Below, piece by piece: positions 61,720 to 64,000 of a stretch of 64,000 bases of DNA (its first letter is position 1; each line of letters opens with the position of its first letter). This DNA is from Echinometra lucunter (taxonomy: Eukaryota > Echinodermata > Echinoidea > Camarodonta > Echinometridae), in the NCBI GenBank assembly GCA_029962745.1, contig CM057158.1, positions 7,825,528 to 7,889,527 on the forward strand, written 5' to 3'. A program made the position numbers and the translations under genes. The notes beneath the pieces were generated by a model, which saw only the letters and a program-made list of their open reading frames with translations, was not told the origin of the DNA and did not search any database.

Positions 61720-61735
61720 CCCCCCCCCCCCCCCC
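61720..61735. repeat. Poly-C tract
   Basis: Sixteen C. Adjacent open frames on both strands lack splice support. Confidence 0.9.
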
Positions 61736-62549
61736 TCCCGAAATGCCCTCATCTAGTCCTTTTCCAGCCTCTCTTCGGATTATCCTACACCAGGAGCCAT
61801 GCTTCTGGCTATGCCATCCCTGGGGCCTACTCATGCCAAGTACAACCGGCCAACAACCCTGGACCACAAAACACTGGACTCTGTCTCCATGTATGAGAAT
61901 TGTCAAACTAAACAAACCTGAACCCGCCATGCTTAAAACAAAATACAGACTAAGGTTCACATGTTTGAAAAACCTCCATCTTTCTTAAAAAAAAAAAAAA
62001 AATGATTCCATGACCTCAATGGTTTCTGACCTCTGTATTATTCTATTCTTCAATTTTAGGTTAAAAGACCATGATTACATAAGAATACAATACCATTGTA
62101 CATTGCTACAATCAACTTAATGATAACCCCTTTTAGCTGTTTGATAGTTGAATGAACACTCTAATTCAAAAGAAAGTTTTGAAATTGATTCGAACACAAT
62201 CTCAAATTCTCTGAATCATGAAAAACATCACATGACTTTCTCGTAGAAAAATGTACACATCTTGCAGATTAACAACACACACAGCGAATGATTTCTCCAG
62301 GCCAAAAAAGGATATTTGCTTCAGCATAACAACATCTGGAATTATTTGTGGAACATGGGAAAAACAAACAAATAACAAATTGCCACAGACAAATCTTGGT
62401 GTACAAATCAGCAAAAATATTCACAATCCAGTGGAGAATTCAACGGAAATTTACAATGCACTAATGCGAATGTGATTGGTAACAATAAGGGAAGTCGTGA
62501 GATGTACACGTATAATGTGTGCCAGCCATGTAAACTCGTTACTCCTCCC

Positions 62550-62830
62550 TTATCTATCCCTTTGTTTTCCGATGCCGTTTATCCGTCAACAGCCAGCGCT
62601 CTGCGCCTGCCTGAACATAAATAAAACAGATTGCAAGGCCTGTTTGGTCTGATTTGTGTTTAACCTCTCTAGGAGTCTGGGCCGTCGAGACTAAGTCCCT
62701 GGTGGTGGCTGGGCGGATTCTTTCAATATTTCTCCCTTCGTTTCGTTCCCCGTTCTTGACACGCCAATCGGCAAATGTCGTGATAGGGTCAGAAATTTCA
62801 GCCCAGTGACAGGTTTGGAAAATTGAAGTA
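62550..62830. other. GC-richer island in the upstream intron
   Basis: More complex, CpG-containing sequence than its surroundings. A 126-codon minus frame spans it but shows no domain or exon borders. A conserved regulatory element is possible. Nothing is identified from 62830 to the window end. Confidence 0.3.
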
Positions 62831-64000
62831 TTCTTGTTTAATGTCTCAAGAGGGGCATGGAAGTATAAAATGAATTTCATAACACTGGTAATTGGAATAG
62901 ATGTCAGAATTGCCAGGGAAAGAAGGGAATACACATGTGATTAGGAAGGCAAAACTGACATTTTTCTAGAAACAATGGGAAAGGTTATGGAAATTGTGTT
63001 TTCTGATTTTCGAAATGAACAAAGGAGTATACACAATCCATTTCACACAAAGAGTATGAAAATGTCAAGGTATTTTAAGTTAGGTAATTATGTACTGAAA
63101 AAAAAAACACATACAGGTAACTCATTTGAATTTTTAATCTGCTAAGATCATTGGCTCCTGACTCAAGTTTTCTAGATCATAATATCAGTTCTCTGCCAAT
63201 AAATTAAAATCTTCAGTGGATTTGGGGAAGACACTGACATCCTGTTCTATATCTTGCCAAATCATAATTTTCCTTTATCAGTAGGTTGAAACAGACATGT
63301 AAATTAAGTTCATTAACTTAGAACTTACAAAAAATAATCATACAAAAATCCTAAGAACACCATGAAGTCAAACAATTCTGCCATCCATAAAAAAAGGAGT
63401 TTCATCTTTTAAGTTAAATTGCTATTCATCAAAAGTGCAATCCTTTTTCTCCACCAAGTATCTCATAAGATGCAGAGTGGTCTAGATGTAGAACAGCCTT
63501 GTTTCAAAACACTGTATGTGAGGTATTGATCCCCTATACCTCATCTGTTCAATAAAACTGAAATTGGATAGTCTACTGGTTGCTACTGTGTATCACATGT
63601 GCGCTTTCTCATCATTACAGGTATAAATAACAATCCACCAGAATGACAGAGTTAGCAATATTGGAAACAGAAAAGAAAGAAGCACCATGGGTTAAAATGA
63701 AAAAAAAGATAAATCAGCTATTAGAGAAGATAAACAAGTACAGGATAAAATGGCCACCTCAGCCGTTATGCGATGACAGGGGTGCGTGAGGGGTAATGAT
63801 CTACATCTCTACCACATTCATTCACACACTGGTGTTGTTTAATTGCCTGATGATAGAGCTCATAGCTGGGTCATATATCTCAACCAGAGAAATCATGGAG
63901 GAGGGTGGGGTAACGGAAATGAGTTAATCAGGAGATATCAACAAGACAGGAGGATACAGTATTTTCAGTCATCCATGCATTTGTTCTACCCCTAGTAATG

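Noticed and set aside
62554..62934. 126-codon minus frame
   Set aside because: No domain, no splice sites at its borders, random-looking composition; described as a GC-richer island instead.

Overview
The window is animal nuclear DNA: AT-rich, with genes split into short exons by long introns and abundant small DNA-transposon relics. It has many G/C homopolymer tracts and simple repeats. The gene set and repeat style best suit a marine deuterostome invertebrate, most likely an echinoderm such as a sea urchin; this is an inference. There is no operon-like organisation, CRISPR array or convincing structural RNA gene.

Left part (1 to 13.5 kb) is repeat-rich. It holds palindromic GTAGAC repeats, tandem arrays and a large structure whose two inverted arms (about 3.7-4.4 kb and 10.6-11.2 kb) share the same internal order of hairpins and spacers. 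Between the arms, on the minus strand, is a two-exon gene. Its second exon looks like the zinc-ribbon segment of Merlin/IS1595-type transposases, and a single TAG interrupts an otherwise continuous frame across the splice. At 12.88-13.42 kb lies a G-tract-ended element with an 8-bp target duplication.

Centre (13.6 to 30.2 kb) carries a complete plus-strand FTO gene (Fe(II)/2-oxoglutarate RNA and DNA demethylase). A probable first exon and promoter lie near 13.6-13.8 kb and seven further coding exons run to 21459. Behind it are three decayed copies of the FTO terminal exon, at 25.2, 27.45 and 29.74 kb, embedded in a ~2.3-kb tandem duplication. The end of one FTO exon, with its splice donor, is triplicated.

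Right part (33.8 to 64 kb) is the 3' portion of a minus-strand gene encoding the ankyrin-repeat region of a SOWAH (sosondowah) family protein, exons at 53.3, 47.65 and 47.1 kb; its 5' exons lie outside the window or are not recognised. Further minus-strand coding exons downstream (43.3 kb; 38.1, 36.25, 35.7, 34.4 and 33.95 kb) end in two other C-termini, one with a class I PDZ-ligand-like end. Several acceptors are phase-compatible with the SOWAH donor, so alternative 3' ends are plausible but unproven. The introns contain MITEs, foldback elements, a SINE-like relic and a few more conserved-looking GC islands.
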